From: Marchantia polymorpha subsp. ruderalis
Lineage: Eukaryota > Streptophyta > Marchantiopsida > Marchantiales > Marchantiaceae
Direction: 5' to 3'
NCBI GenBank assembly: GCA_037833965.1
Contig: AP031354.1
Location: 17,896,001-17,960,000 of the forward strand
Length of the DNA: 64,000 nucleotides
The position numbers and the translations under genes were made by a program. The notes below the pieces were generated by a model, which had not been told where the DNA came from, did no database searches, and saw only the letters and a list, made by a program, of their open reading frames with translations. Below, piece by piece: positions 1 through 9,327 of the stretch (the first letter of the stretch is position 1; every line of letters begins with the position of its first letter).

Positions 1-1938
1 GAACTCTTCTGAATACCTGTCCGCTTTTTCTGAGTTCTGCTCCGGCTGGGTGTTTCTCATAGCCGGAGGTGTACCCGGCCTTCTCCTCGGGCCTTCTCTA
101 ACTTCTTTAGACTTCCTCCTCTCTTCCCTACGCTCGAGGCGGCGAGTGTCCTCGTGGCCTTCTCCTCTCCTCTTCGAACTTCGAGTTTCTACCCGACCGC
201 ACATTACTTCTTCCTCTGGCCATACTTCGTCTCCTTCAGCTGGGTCCAGACTCAGTTCTACCTGGTTGACCTGCACTTCTTCCTTGCCAGGTGTTGATAC
301 GAAACGCACGGCTGGCCTAGGGAGTTGGGGTTGATCACATTCAGCTGCTGTATGTCCGGACTTCTTGCAATTGCTGCACAACGGTGCATACCCCATTGGC
401 TTCCTCGGGTGGGGACAGCTTGGCGCGTAATGCCCCATGTCTCCGCAGTTGTAGCAACCATCGAATTGTGGTCGAGGTCGGTTGTGATTGCCTGGAGGTG
501 CCATGCGTCTTGGTGGGAGTGTACCCGCCATTTCCCTCGGAACAAAGCGCGGTATATGCACCGGTGGGTTCGGAGTTGTAGCTGGAGCTGTCTGTACCGA
601 GTAGGCGGTGTCCTCAACCTGCTTAGCATAATACATAGGCGGCTCAGCATAATACATGGGGTTCTCCCACTGTGGTGCCCATTCGACCGCATTCACTGGG
701 TAAGATGGCCTCGCGGACATGCACTCCGTGTTGGCATGTCCCACCTGTCCGCACGTAGTACACCAGAGATTCGCTCGTTGTCTCGCAGGTGATTTACGTC
801 GGTCTTGGCCTCCCACTACATGAACTTTCAGGTCCGCAAAATTCTTCACCAGGTTGTCTACCTTGGCTGCGATGTCCCCTTGAGTCTTCACTGGGATTCC
901 CTTACCTCGATCCTTCTTCTTGATCGCACTGCGTTTCTTCTTCCGTCTTTCTTCTTCTGAAGATGACGAGTCCTCTTCCTCTTCCGAGGAAGAACTTGAT
1001 TCGGAGGAGCTTGATTCTTCTGTCGAGGAAGGCGAGTTCCTTCTCTTCCGACGTCCGCCTTGCGACTTCTTCTTCGTCGACCGTCGGTCGCGTCTTCGAG
1101 TGTCAAGGGTTGACGTCTCAAAGGTCTCCGCGGAAGCTATCACATCTTGGATTGTGTCAGTCTTGCCTCTCCTACAGAAGGTCTCCATTTCTCTTGAGAG
1201 CCCTGTCACATACCAATCCACTGCCTGTTGTACCGAATACGGTTCTCCCGGGCCTGTCTTCGGAATTCGATCTAGGAGGTCTTGGAATCTCTCAGTGTAG
1301 TCTCGAAGATTCTCCTTCCGCTCGCGTCGAAGATTTCGAAGTCGGGTCAGAACTCGACTGTCATATCCGAGTTCGCGGAACCGCCTCAGAAACTTTTCCT
1401 TGAGCTGAGCCCAGGTCCGGATGCCAGTGGGGTCGGTGCTCTCATGGTTGTACCAGCTACGCGCTCGTCTGCGTAGCAGGCTAGGAAAGATTCGTAATCT
1501 GTCTTCATCACTGGTCTCACGATTGGCGATGGAGACAGACTCGAAGAGCTTTATGTATGAATCTGCATCATCGTCGTCGCCCGTTCCCGTGTATCTTGGA
1601 TACGAATGTTTGGTGGTAGGTTGGGAAAACACCTGGCGGAGATTGGCTTGATGTTCTGCCATCGGTGATCCTGTCGACGGACTGATCCTAGGTTGGCCAA
1701 ACTCAGGAAGAGTTCCTGTCGGAGGGATGTCCAATAGAACTGTTAGCTCAATGCTCTCGGTAGGTGAACTGGAACGCCTTTGTCTTCCAGTAGTCGGTGA
1801 TGGCGATCTTTCTGCAGAGTCCTCACCGGGAGTCTTCTTTTTAGTTCGCCGTTTTGTTTCCACGGCTTTTTCTGAATCTCGACGGAGTTTCCGTGTGGCT
1901 CTCGCACTCAGGTTTCCCACACTATCGCTCGTCGACAT
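1..1938 (-). CDS. gag: Gag-protease polyprotein of Ty3/gypsy element 1, cut by window start
   Basis: Structural polyprotein that would form the retrotransposon particle and package its RNA. The frame is open for 646 codons from ATG at 1938 to the window edge and is collinear with gag of element 2 (40355-43183) without net indels. It carries a retrotransposon gag domain at about residues 115-240, then a Lys/Arg/Ser/Glu-rich stretch, then three CCHC zinc knuckles (C-X2-C-X4-H-X4-C) near minus-strand positions 763, 456 and 378. The protease part lies beyond the window. The start is 84 nt from the LTR edge and just after the primer-binding site, as in element 2. Most differences from element 2 that I checked are silent, so this copy looks young. 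Family assignment is firm; whether the rest of the element is intact cannot be seen. Confidence 0.88.
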   Translation of the reverse strand, partial: MSTSDSVGNLSARATRKLRRDSEKAVETKRRTKKKTPGEDSAERSPSPTTGRQRRSSSPTESIELTVLLDIPPTGTLPEFGQPRISPSTGSPMAEHQANLRQVFSQPTTKHSYPRYTGTGDDDDADSYIKLFESVSIANRETSDEDRLRIFPSLLRRRARSWYNHESTDPTGIRTWAQLKEKFLRRFRELGYDSRVLTRLRNLRRERKENLRDYTERFQDLLDRIPKTGPGEPYSVQQAVDWYVTGLSREMETFCRRGKTDTIQDVIASAETFETSTLDTRRRDRRSTKKKSQGGRRKRRNSPSSTEESSSSESSSSSEEEEDSSSSEEERRKKKRSAIKKKDRGKGIPVKTQGDIAAKVDNLVKNFADLKVHVVGGQDRRKSPARQRANLWCTTCGQVGHANTECMSARPSYPVNAVEWAPQWENPMYYAEPPMYYAKQVEDTAYSVQTAPATTPNPPVHIPRFVPREMAGTLPPRRMAPPGNHNRPRPQFDGCYNCGDMGHYAPSCPHPRKPMGYAPLCSNCKKSGHTAAECDQPQLPRPAVRFVSTPGKEEVQVNQVELSLDPAEGDEVWPEEEVMCGRVETRSSKRRGEGHEDTRRLERREERRKSKEVREGPRRRPGTPPAMRNTQPEQNSEKADRYSEEF

Positions 1939-1981
1939 TCACCGAGCATTGCTGCTCAAGGTTTCTGGTGTTGACGCACTG

Positions 1982-1999
1982 TCCCCGGCAGCGGCGCCA
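1982..1999 (-). promoter_or_regulatory. Primer-binding site of element 1
   Basis: On the minus strand this reads TGGCGCCGCTGCCGGGGA, 22 nt after the LTR end. It resembles the complement of a plant tRNA-Asp 3' end with one mismatch (recalled from family knowledge, not searched). It would prime minus-strand DNA synthesis. Confidence 0.75.
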
Positions 2000-2938
2000 A
2001 AAAGAAGTTGTCGGCTCCTTATGTAATAACCCACCAAAGGCTAAAACTGCAGTATGGTGGTAAAAAGATCGAACCCACAGGGACAGAGGCAACACACAGA
2101 GTAAAAGTGTCACATTTAACAGACTTTTGGTAGAGTTTGAATTCTAGGCGACTGTCACTCCCAGAAATACTGCAGTGCTCGACTCGGAGGCTCGACTCGG
2201 AGGAGGATCTCAACTCGGAGGATACTCGGAGGATGCACGGTACAGCTTGGTCACTCAACACACACACACACACCTGAAACTGGCAAAAAGCACAACTCGG
2301 AGGTCGGTCAGAACCTCCGCTTCGGATTTCAGGAGGAAAGTGTCTCGCAAGTTCACTCAGAGGTTCTGCAGGAAGTGCCTCCCACTCCGGCTTTTACTGC
2401 CCTTCCGCCAGGAACTAGCGGGGGTACCCGGACTGGACTTCTCACTTCGGAACGAAGCCTCTACGTACGCCGTGGACGTCACCCTCGACTATCACACAAA
2501 ACGCAGGGAGTGCAGACCCGACTGAGAACTTACTGAAAACACGATCCAGTAACACACACACAACCTGAATTACAAACCAAGGTTTACACGAAGTAATGAA
2601 ACTTCACATTGGCATTCAGGGGAAACTTCCCGTAGGAGTACAATCAGGATATGTCACTCGAAGGAGTAAGGGGGAACTGTTCAAGTATCTAACTCGCAGC
2701 CGGCTCTGAGTATCAGAAATCACCCGCAGGTGCAGATCCGCACTACTCAAGTCTCTAACCGGGTGCTAGCTCTGAACATTCAGCCGAAGGCCTTCAACTA
2801 CATCATACGGTAACTTCGCTATGCTGCAGCTTCTCTACGTGGTGCCAGGACCAAAATGCACAAACACGCTAAGAAAGTGAGTTCCTGATCTGCACTTCCG
2901 AAACTGGAAGAGTCCCAAGGCAAAACGCCTTGATCTAC

Positions 2939-2944
2939 TTTATA
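2939..2944 (-). promoter_or_regulatory. TATA-like box of element 1 LTR
   Basis: Reads TATAAA on the minus strand, about 35 bp past the stop of the LTR ORF and about 0.9 kb before the LTR end. It is conserved in element 2 at 39345-39350. It is the best candidate core promoter for the gag-pol genomic RNA; this is inferred from position only. Confidence 0.5.
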
Positions 2945-2977
2945 CTCTTAAAAGATCCTAACTAGCACTACGCTATC

Positions 2978-5533
2978 CTATCTACCACTCGCAGTATCTG
3001 CGCGAAACCAAACTACTCTACTGCACTCAGCAGATCCGGTGCTGCGCCTCCTGCGCGCCGGACTGCTCCGCGTACTATCTCTACCTTGCCAGTCTCCCGA
3101 CCGGCTGCGTAACCCCAGGCGTCGGAGCGCTGTGGTGACTTCCGACTGCAAGTGCGCCATAGTGTCGCGCGCACCCGACAAGAAGGTTTCTAATTTTCTC
3201 GCCACTCGCCGCCGACTCCGACTGTCACCTTCCGCCAAGGCCGCCGCCCGAAGCTCGAACTCCCTGAGTGTGATCCTCTCTTGGGCTGCCACCTCCCAAT
3301 GGGTGTATCCTTTTAGACAACGAGTCACCCGTGCCGCCAACTCTCCTCGTGCCCTGCAGCTGCTCTCCACCTCTGCCAGCTGCATTTCTAAATCCGCACG
3401 TTGTGCCCTCAAATCCGAGCACTCGGATTGCAAGTTGCACAACAACTCCTCATCCTCCTTGCGGGCTCTTTGACTTTCTTCTAAGGCGCGCGTCTGGCGC
3501 GCAAGCTCGGCTGCTAGGACTTTGTTCTGTCTCCGCTCCTCCTGCAGTTCCAACTCGATCTTTGCCCGTATTAGTTCGGCATCCGCCTGACTTTTCGTCG
3601 CCGCATCCTCCTTCTGCTGCTGCAAGGCTTGGTATAGCTTCTGGGTGACCGCCAGGTGTTGTTTGAGGGCGGTGTTCCTTTCCACATATACTTGGCAACT
3701 AGAGGCCCACTTTGCCACCTTGATCCTCGTCCTTCGCCTGATAGTCTCCACATAAGACTGCGGTTTTAAGGCACTTCCGTATTTGGATGTCTTGCGATCC
3801 AGATATCGCAGGAGTGGAACTATCTGTTCGCACAGCACCCCTGTTGGCGTTTTCTGCACCGAATCCGCTTCCTGCTCTTCCGAGCTCGTATCATCCTCAG
3901 TCTCGAGGATTTCAGTCGCCACCGAATCCCTTGGCGACTCCCTGGAACTGTGGCGCGCAGCAGCTTCTGCTGCGACTGCTGCTCCACTGCCTGCTAAAAT
4001 ATCCAGGGCAGTGGGAGATCCCACTGCTTGAGCCCCTGTTCCGGCTCGATCTTCGGTTTGTGAAGGGGTCGACGCCACAGTGACTTTTGTCACTCTTGCA
4101 CCGCCCGCTTCTGCTGCCTGTCCTTCCGGCGCAATCTGCGCGGAAGGTGTCCTTGCTGAAGGTGCGTCCGCCGAAGGCGTCCGCACACTGGTCGTTGGCC
4201 CCATCCGTCTCGCAGTCGGCGAATCCGGCTGACTCTCTGTTGTCCGACTCGCAGTCGGCCGACCAGCAGTTGTCCGACTGGGAGTCGGATACACCCTGCG
4301 CGTCTTGACTCCACTTGGCCTGCTTGTTGGGGGCGTTCTTCCAGAAGTGCCTTCCGCCGAAGACGACCCTTTGAGGATTGTTGGCTCGTCAGCCAAACTC
4401 TCTTCTGCTTCCGGCCTGCTGTCCGGTTCAACGCGCCGTTCAGTTGGCCTTCCTTCCGCTTGTCGACCTTCAGTCATCCGACTCGCAGTCGGCCGGCTGT
4501 CAGTCCGTCCATCTCCTCCCGAAGGCCGTGGTGCCTTCTGTGCAGAGGTATCTGCCGTCTTCCCTAGAATCTGAGCGATTATCTCTTCCTGTGTGAGATT
4601 CCCCCGGGTCGGAGTTCGCCTGGTCTCCTCAGTAACAGTTGGCATTTTGCGTGCCCTCTGTTTTGGTCGACTGTGAGGCTCGGGGGTGGGCCGACCACGA
4701 GTCGGCGCAGCTGGCACTTCCGGCTGCCTGTCCTCAGGTCTCTCATCCCACTTCCGCTTTCGCGGAATGCGCTCACTTCGACGTTCTTCTGCTGCTCTTG
4801 CTGGAGCCGGAGCAGGAGGCGTACTGGCAGGTTCCTCGTCCGGATCCGTGTCTACTTCGGCATCCCTCGAATATCTACCTGGATAAGTCCGGGTCAGCTG
4901 CGGAAACCGAGTCTTCTCAGCATTCGTCAAACATCCCATCGCCCGGTAAAACACGATTAAGTAAGGCGATAGATGATTGAGCGTTCCTCCCCTCTCTTCT
5001 TGCGCATGTTGGCGCGTCACCTTCCACAGGAGCCGTGCCCAATGCACCGGAGCTCCTGACAGCACTAGCTCCACGAACTCTACCTGCCAACCATGCATGT
5101 AAGCGGTCTTGGTCGGCTGCAATATCTGCAGCAATGCCGTCGCGACATTTCTCCGCAATCGATCCTTGTAATCCCGTGTCCGGAAACCGTTCTTGGGATG
5201 TCTAGCCACCTTGAAGAGCTCATTGTAAGAGACTTCTTCCTCCTGGGACACTTTCACGCTGTCGGCCTCGAAGAGGAGATCCCCTTCCTCGCCGGCACAC
5301 CTGCCCAACACCTGCGCCCAATTGCAAATGTCCCATCTCTCTGGATGTGGGCGAAATCCGCGAGAAGGCTTGTGTCTCTCTTGCAGATACTCGCGCACCA
5401 TCTCCGGACATGTCCAATTCCACCCCCATAGGAGAAAATCGAGCTTCAGCCTCAACAGCACATCTTGAAATGCGCGTAGACCGATCTGCGGCACCCTGAG
5501 TGGAGACACTCGCAGCTGGGGAACCTTCGACAT
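2978..5533 (-). CDS. LTR-encoded 851-aa protein (element 1 copy), function unknown
   Basis: Not part of gag-pol; it lies wholly inside the LTR in the sense orientation. The start is the ATG at 5533, in the context AACGCAATG, also present in the family B homologue. The open frame runs further upstream but without an ATG. Visible parts: a conserved N-terminal domain (about residues 1-230, rich in Trp and Leu, with the motifs LDFLLWGWN, WAQVLGRCAG, RTRDYKDR and GGTLNHLSP); a basic NLS-like PRKRKW; a long Pro/Thr/Ser/Arg low-complexity region with repeated PTASR-type units; a helical coiled-coil-like segment rich in Glu/Gln/Leu (about 615-770); and an Arg/Ser-rich tail. The N-domain distantly recalls plant-mobile or plant-transposon-associated domains, a weak impression. 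A GTGTGTGCAG just before the start could be a splice acceptor. Confidence 0.75.
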   Translation of the reverse strand: MSKVPQLRVSPLRVPQIGLRAFQDVLLRLKLDFLLWGWNWTCPEMVREYLQERHKPSRGFRPHPERWDICNWAQVLGRCAGEEGDLLFEADSVKVSQEEEVSYNELFKVARHPKNGFRTRDYKDRLRRNVATALLQILQPTKTAYMHGWQVEFVELVLSGAPVHWARLLWKVTRQHAQEERGGTLNHLSPYLIVFYRAMGCLTNAEKTRFPQLTRTYPGRYSRDAEVDTDPDEEPASTPPAPAPARAAEERRSERIPRKRKWDERPEDRQPEVPAAPTRGRPTPEPHSRPKQRARKMPTVTEETRRTPTRGNLTQEEIIAQILGKTADTSAQKAPRPSGGDGRTDSRPTASRMTEGRQAEGRPTERRVEPDSRPEAEESLADEPTILKGSSSAEGTSGRTPPTSRPSGVKTRRVYPTPSRTTAGRPTASRTTESQPDSPTARRMGPTTSVRTPSADAPSARTPSAQIAPEGQAAEAGGARVTKVTVASTPSQTEDRAGTGAQAVGSPTALDILAGSGAAVAAEAAARHSSRESPRDSVATEILETEDDTSSEEQEADSVQKTPTGVLCEQIVPLLRYLDRKTSKYGSALKPQSYVETIRRRTRIKVAKWASSCQVYVERNTALKQHLAVTQKLYQALQQQKEDAATKSQADAELIRAKIELELQEERRQNKVLAAELARQTRALEESQRARKEDEELLCNLQSECSDLRAQRADLEMQLAEVESSCRARGELAARVTRCLKGYTHWEVAAQERITLREFELRAAALAEGDSRSRRRVARKLETFLSGARDTMAHLQSEVTTALRRLGLRSRSGDWQGRDSTRSSPARRRRSTGSAECSRVVWFRADTASGR

Positions 5534-6887
5534 TGCGTTGCCTGCACACACAAACGTTCTCCCTTCCGCTCGCTCTCTCACAATCGCCACTGCGCGTCGG
5601 CCACTCAAGCACTGACTGCTTACTCTCTCTGCGCTCGTTCAAGATCGCTACTCCAATTCTTTCAAGGTCCGCCAAGATCCTTGCGCAACTCGTCTCCGCC
5701 CTCTCTACTCTCACTGCAGGTCGCTCCGCCCTTGCGCGTAATCTTGGAACTGGAAATTGCAAAGTCAAGAATGAGAGAATGAGACTGGAGCGCAGTCTTT
5801 TCTTCTCCGATTTCAAGAACGTCCAACGTTCTTACTGGTTGCAACGTACGCAGCCGGCTATACGGCTTAACGGTTCGCCCTTTGCATGCGCGAATTCACG
5901 TCTCCGCATTGCGCGCATTCGCATGCTTAAACGTTGAATTCTCCCGCCGCCGCCACCTTCCGGACTCGAGTCCGCTGCAGGGTATACGTCGGCCCTGTTG
6001 TCTTTTCCTAACCCGCCCTTCTCCGGAGGCGTGTCGCCGCTGGTGCGTTCATTATCCGTCGGCGCCTTGCTGGAGGCGCACATCCAGCCGGAGCGAATTA
6101 CGCCGGCGCGCAGTCGTACCGCCTATTTTGTCCTTTATGCCTCGTCCGTTGCTGCCAGCGCATATCCGTCAGCGCAACTCATGCCAGCGCATCCGGCCGT
6201 CAGCGCCACGTCGGAGGCGTACATCCGACCGGCGCTTTCCTTCCATGAACAGCCGCCAAGGGCGCTTCCGACTCTGAGTTGGTTTCCTCCTGTGAGCGCG
6301 TGATTCCGCCGAAGGCGCATCGCCGAGGGCGTACGGGAATCCTTTCCGGCTGTGAACCCTAGCGCGAACGGCGCATGTCCGGCTACGAGTTTTCCGACGC
6401 TCATAACTTCTCCATTCCTGATCCATCTCCGGCGCTCTTGGACTCGTTAGAACGAGCGTCCCGAGCTCTTTCTAATGCAACTTCAACCAACTGGATCTAC
6501 CGTGTATCCCGATTGTTATGAAGGTTTTCCCTTTCCGCGCTAGCGGCGCTTCGCCGAAGGCGCACTCATGGTCGGATGCCTTTAGAGGTCCGGGCCCTTC
6601 TCCTGACGTCTTTAGCAAAACCTCCTCCTGAGGTGTCTGCGCCGGAAGCGTAGCTTCCTTATACGCTAGAGGCGCGTGAGTAGAGACACCTCAAAAAGGA
6701 GCTTTTGCCGAAGGCGCCGAAGACGTTGGCGTTGGTACATCCGACTACGTGATTCTTTGTGCCCTCGTGACGATCTCATCAATCCACTCTATTTAGCGTA
6801 CCCTTCTCTAGCTACAAACACTGCTTTGGTACTAGTTTTCTAAAATTGTTTAAATTCTGCAAAAAAAACAAAAAGTGTGTTACCACA

Positions 6888-7830
6888 ACGCACTTCCTAT
6901 CTCCGTCGCAATCGTCGCCGTGTCTGCACTGTCAGCTGGCAACACCAGTCTGCGTGCCTTCTGCTTCGGCCGGCTGTATGGCTCGCACAGCGGCCGCGGT
7001 CGAATGGGAGCAGAGAGTTCTTGATGCTGCTCCTCTTCGGCCTCTTCCCTCCATCGCCGCTTCCGCGGCACTCGCGCCGCAGGGGTGTGTCTCCCTTCAT
7101 CCCTCCGTCTTGATGGGGTAGAAGTCGGTGACTCCTCCGCATCAGTGTCGACCTCGTTCTCCCGCACATACTTCCCGGGATGGTCGATGGACAATGGCGG
7201 AAAATGTTCAAGCTCCGCCGCTGTCAAACAATTCCGCTGTCGATAAAAATTGATGAGGAAAGGAGAAAGATGGTTTAGCGTTCCCCCCTTCTCCTCAAAC
7301 GCGTGCTGTTGCATCACTCTGTGCAGGATGCTCGCCCAGTGAATTGGAGTTCCCTCGATGACGCACTCCACAAAAGAGACCTGCCACAATGTGATGTAGC
7401 AGGCGCGGTGCGGCTGCAGTAATTGCATCAGCGCCGCGGACAAAGTCCGGCGAAATCGATCCTTGTAATCACGGGTCCTGTACCCATTCTTGGTTGACCT
7501 CCCGGTCTTGAACAGCTCCACAAATTGCGCCTCTTCTTGCTTGGTCACCTTGATGCTCTCGCTGTCGAAAAGGAGATGCCCTGGCATGCCAGCACATCTT
7601 CCCAACGCCTGCGCCCAATCTTGGACTGTCCACCGGTCGACATGCGGACGCAATCCGCGCGAGGGTGGTCCCTGTGGCTCTAGCCACTCGCGCATCATAT
7701 TCGCGCAGATGTAATTCCATCCCCATAGCAAGAAATCGAGCTTTCTTGCTATTAAGCGCTCTTCGAAAGCGCGCAGCCCGTTCTGCGGCAGGCGAAGTGG
7801 CACCATCCGCAATCTGCTCGGTCTCGTCAT
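6888..7830 (-). pseudogene. Family B LTR ORF, 3' end cut off by element 1
   Basis: A homologue of the family A LTR protein. From ATG 7830 it is open for about 314 codons, then runs into the inserted LTR and stops within a few bases (6880). It matches the A protein over the N-terminal domain, with roughly half the residues identical: both share LDFLLWGWN, the WAQ.LGRCAG block, RTRDYKDR, GGTLNHLSP, an acidic EVDTD element, an NLS-like PRKRRW and an RPKQKARR patch. The Pro/Thr-rich and coiled-coil parts are missing because of the insertion. The frame is also open upstream to 8082, but homology begins only at ATG 7830, with the same AACGCAATG start context. Function unknown. Confidence 0.72.
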
Positions 7831-8369
7831 TGCGTTCCTGGGGTTCGCTCGCCCGCTCATTCTACTTCCACACTGTCCGCGTTTCTTTCTCTCTCGGCAA
7901 ACTCTAATCGCTCTCAATTCCAAATCACGCGCACTCACTTCTCCCTCAATCAACAAGAAATCTCCTGTGCGACGACGACGAGAATGGTCCGCAGCCAGCA
8001 GATGGATGCGCGCAGCGCGCACAAGAGATTGGAATCGCGAATTCAAGAATGGGACGCTCTCCGCCGCCCGGTCGAAGGTCATGGTCGTCTCTTGGTCGTG
8101 AAGAACGTCTCACTTGATGGCCGCGCCGGCTGTACGCTGGAACGGTCTTCGCTCTCACGCGCGGCTTCACGCTCCGCCGTCGTCGATTAAACTCTCACGC
8201 TCGAATTGGCGGATTTGAACTCCGCGAGCGTGTCACCCTCCGGACATGGGGGCGTAGCGCCGAAGGCGAGTTTTCCGCCTTGCGCGGTACACTTGTTCGT
8301 ACCGCCCCTCGGCCAATCTCCTTCTGCCTTGACGCGTGCGTCCGCATGTCGGACAAAAATTCAACTCCT

Positions 8370-8822
8370 GCCTGTGCGCAGGCAGGGGCCTCGGCGGATT
8401 CTCCGCCGGCGCGGAACTTGAACATCCTCCTGTGCACAGGCGTTCGCCTGTGCGCAGGCGAACTCCGTCCGCGGCGCTGCGCTGGCGCGGAAGGCGTTGA
8501 CCGTGGTCAGCCGTCTCCGTCCAGTCTGTCCGTTCCTTGTCTCTCCGTCGGCGCTTCCGCCGCCGCAACTCCGTCCGTCCAAGAGCGCATCCACCCGTGC
8601 CGTCCGCATGGTCCGTACCGATTGGATTACTCTGGCGGTCTTCCGACGTACGCTGCGCTGCGCTGGCGCGGAAGGCGCCGTACACTTTCTACCTCACAAG
8701 GCGCATTTCTAGGGCCCAAGGCGAATTTTCCGCCGTCGCCGAAGTGCCTGTGCGCAGGCGAACGCCTGTGCGTAGGCGGACTTCGCGCCTTCCCTAACCC
8801 TACTTCGCCTGTGCACAGGCGA
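8370..8822. repeat. Cluster of GCCTGTGCRCAGGC palindromes in the family B LTR
   Basis: At least six copies of a short dyad occur at about 8370-8383, 8429-8440, 8445-8460, 8745-8760, 8763-8778 and 8806-8822. The form CGCCTGTGCACAGGCG is a perfect 16-bp palindrome. One more copy is in the family B fragment near 29737. They sit between the LTR edge and the LTR ORF, where promoter elements would be expected. Confidence 0.6.
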
Positions 8823-9327
8823 ACGCCTTCGTCCGCGCATAGGACAAAACTTGAATCCCCCTTCCGCGTAGGCGGAATTCGCGCCGGTGGCGAACTCCTT
8901 CCGCCGTAGGCGACCGCCTCCGTTTCTTCCAGTAGCGATAACTCCCTGAGTCCTCGTCCGTTCCAAACGCTCTTGGGCTCGTTAGAATCAGCGCGTCGAG
9001 CTCTTTCCAACCGGACCCTAACTTGGTCAAGGCGCCCGAGGGTTTACCTAATTACGGGGGTTTCCCTACAGCCGCGGCCGCAACCTCCGAAGGCGGGTTT
9101 TGCGCCTTGCGCTGTAGAGATCCTAACTGCGGAGCTCGCAGGGAGGGTGGTGCCCGTGCTTGCTGCGGCACCCCAAATCCCAGATTCTACAAGATCCCTC
9201 GAGAATCCCCGCGATCTTCCGGATTCACTCTGTTTTGATGTACCGAAGGCTATTTGCAATGCTGCCAGGGTACAGTTTTCCAAAAATGTTTTAATTTCCT
9301 CAAAATTGCCAAAAGTGGGGTACCACA

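Larger units (their letters stand above)
2022..6887 (-). repeat. 5' LTR of element 1 (family A), 4,866 bp
   Basis: On the minus strand it begins TGTGGTAACACAC and ends GGGTTATTACA, so it has TG...CA ends. It is next to the primer-binding site and gag, hence the 5' LTR. It is collinear with the 4,867-bp 5' LTR of element 2. It contains a long ORF (5533-2978), a TATA-like box (complement of 2939-2944), a (CA)n run near 2258-2272 and short direct repeats of the CTCGGAGG type near 2180-2235. The outer flank 6888-6892 (ACGCA) should be one copy of its 5-bp target duplication, but the other copy is outside the window. Confidence 0.9.
6888..9327 (-). mobile_element. Partial LTR of a related element (family B), interrupted by element 1
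   Basis: The right edge on the minus strand begins TGTGGTACCCCAC, similar but not identical to the family A LTR start. The 2,440 bp left of it are GC-rich and end abruptly at the element 1 LTR. The flank 9328-9332 (CTTCT) matches a site still empty in the paralogous segment at 24320-24324, so this edge is a real insertion boundary. It contains a truncated homologue of the LTR ORF and a cluster of short palindromes. The rest of the element should lie left of element 1, outside the window. Confidence 0.8.

Noticed and set aside
5220..5816. 198-codon minus frame overlapping the start of the LTR ORF
   Set aside because: It is in a different frame from the conserved protein and is not maintained in element 2.
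8370..8822. CRISPR-like spaced repeats
   Set aside because: Spacing is irregular, the repeats are short dyads inside an LTR, and there are no cas genes.
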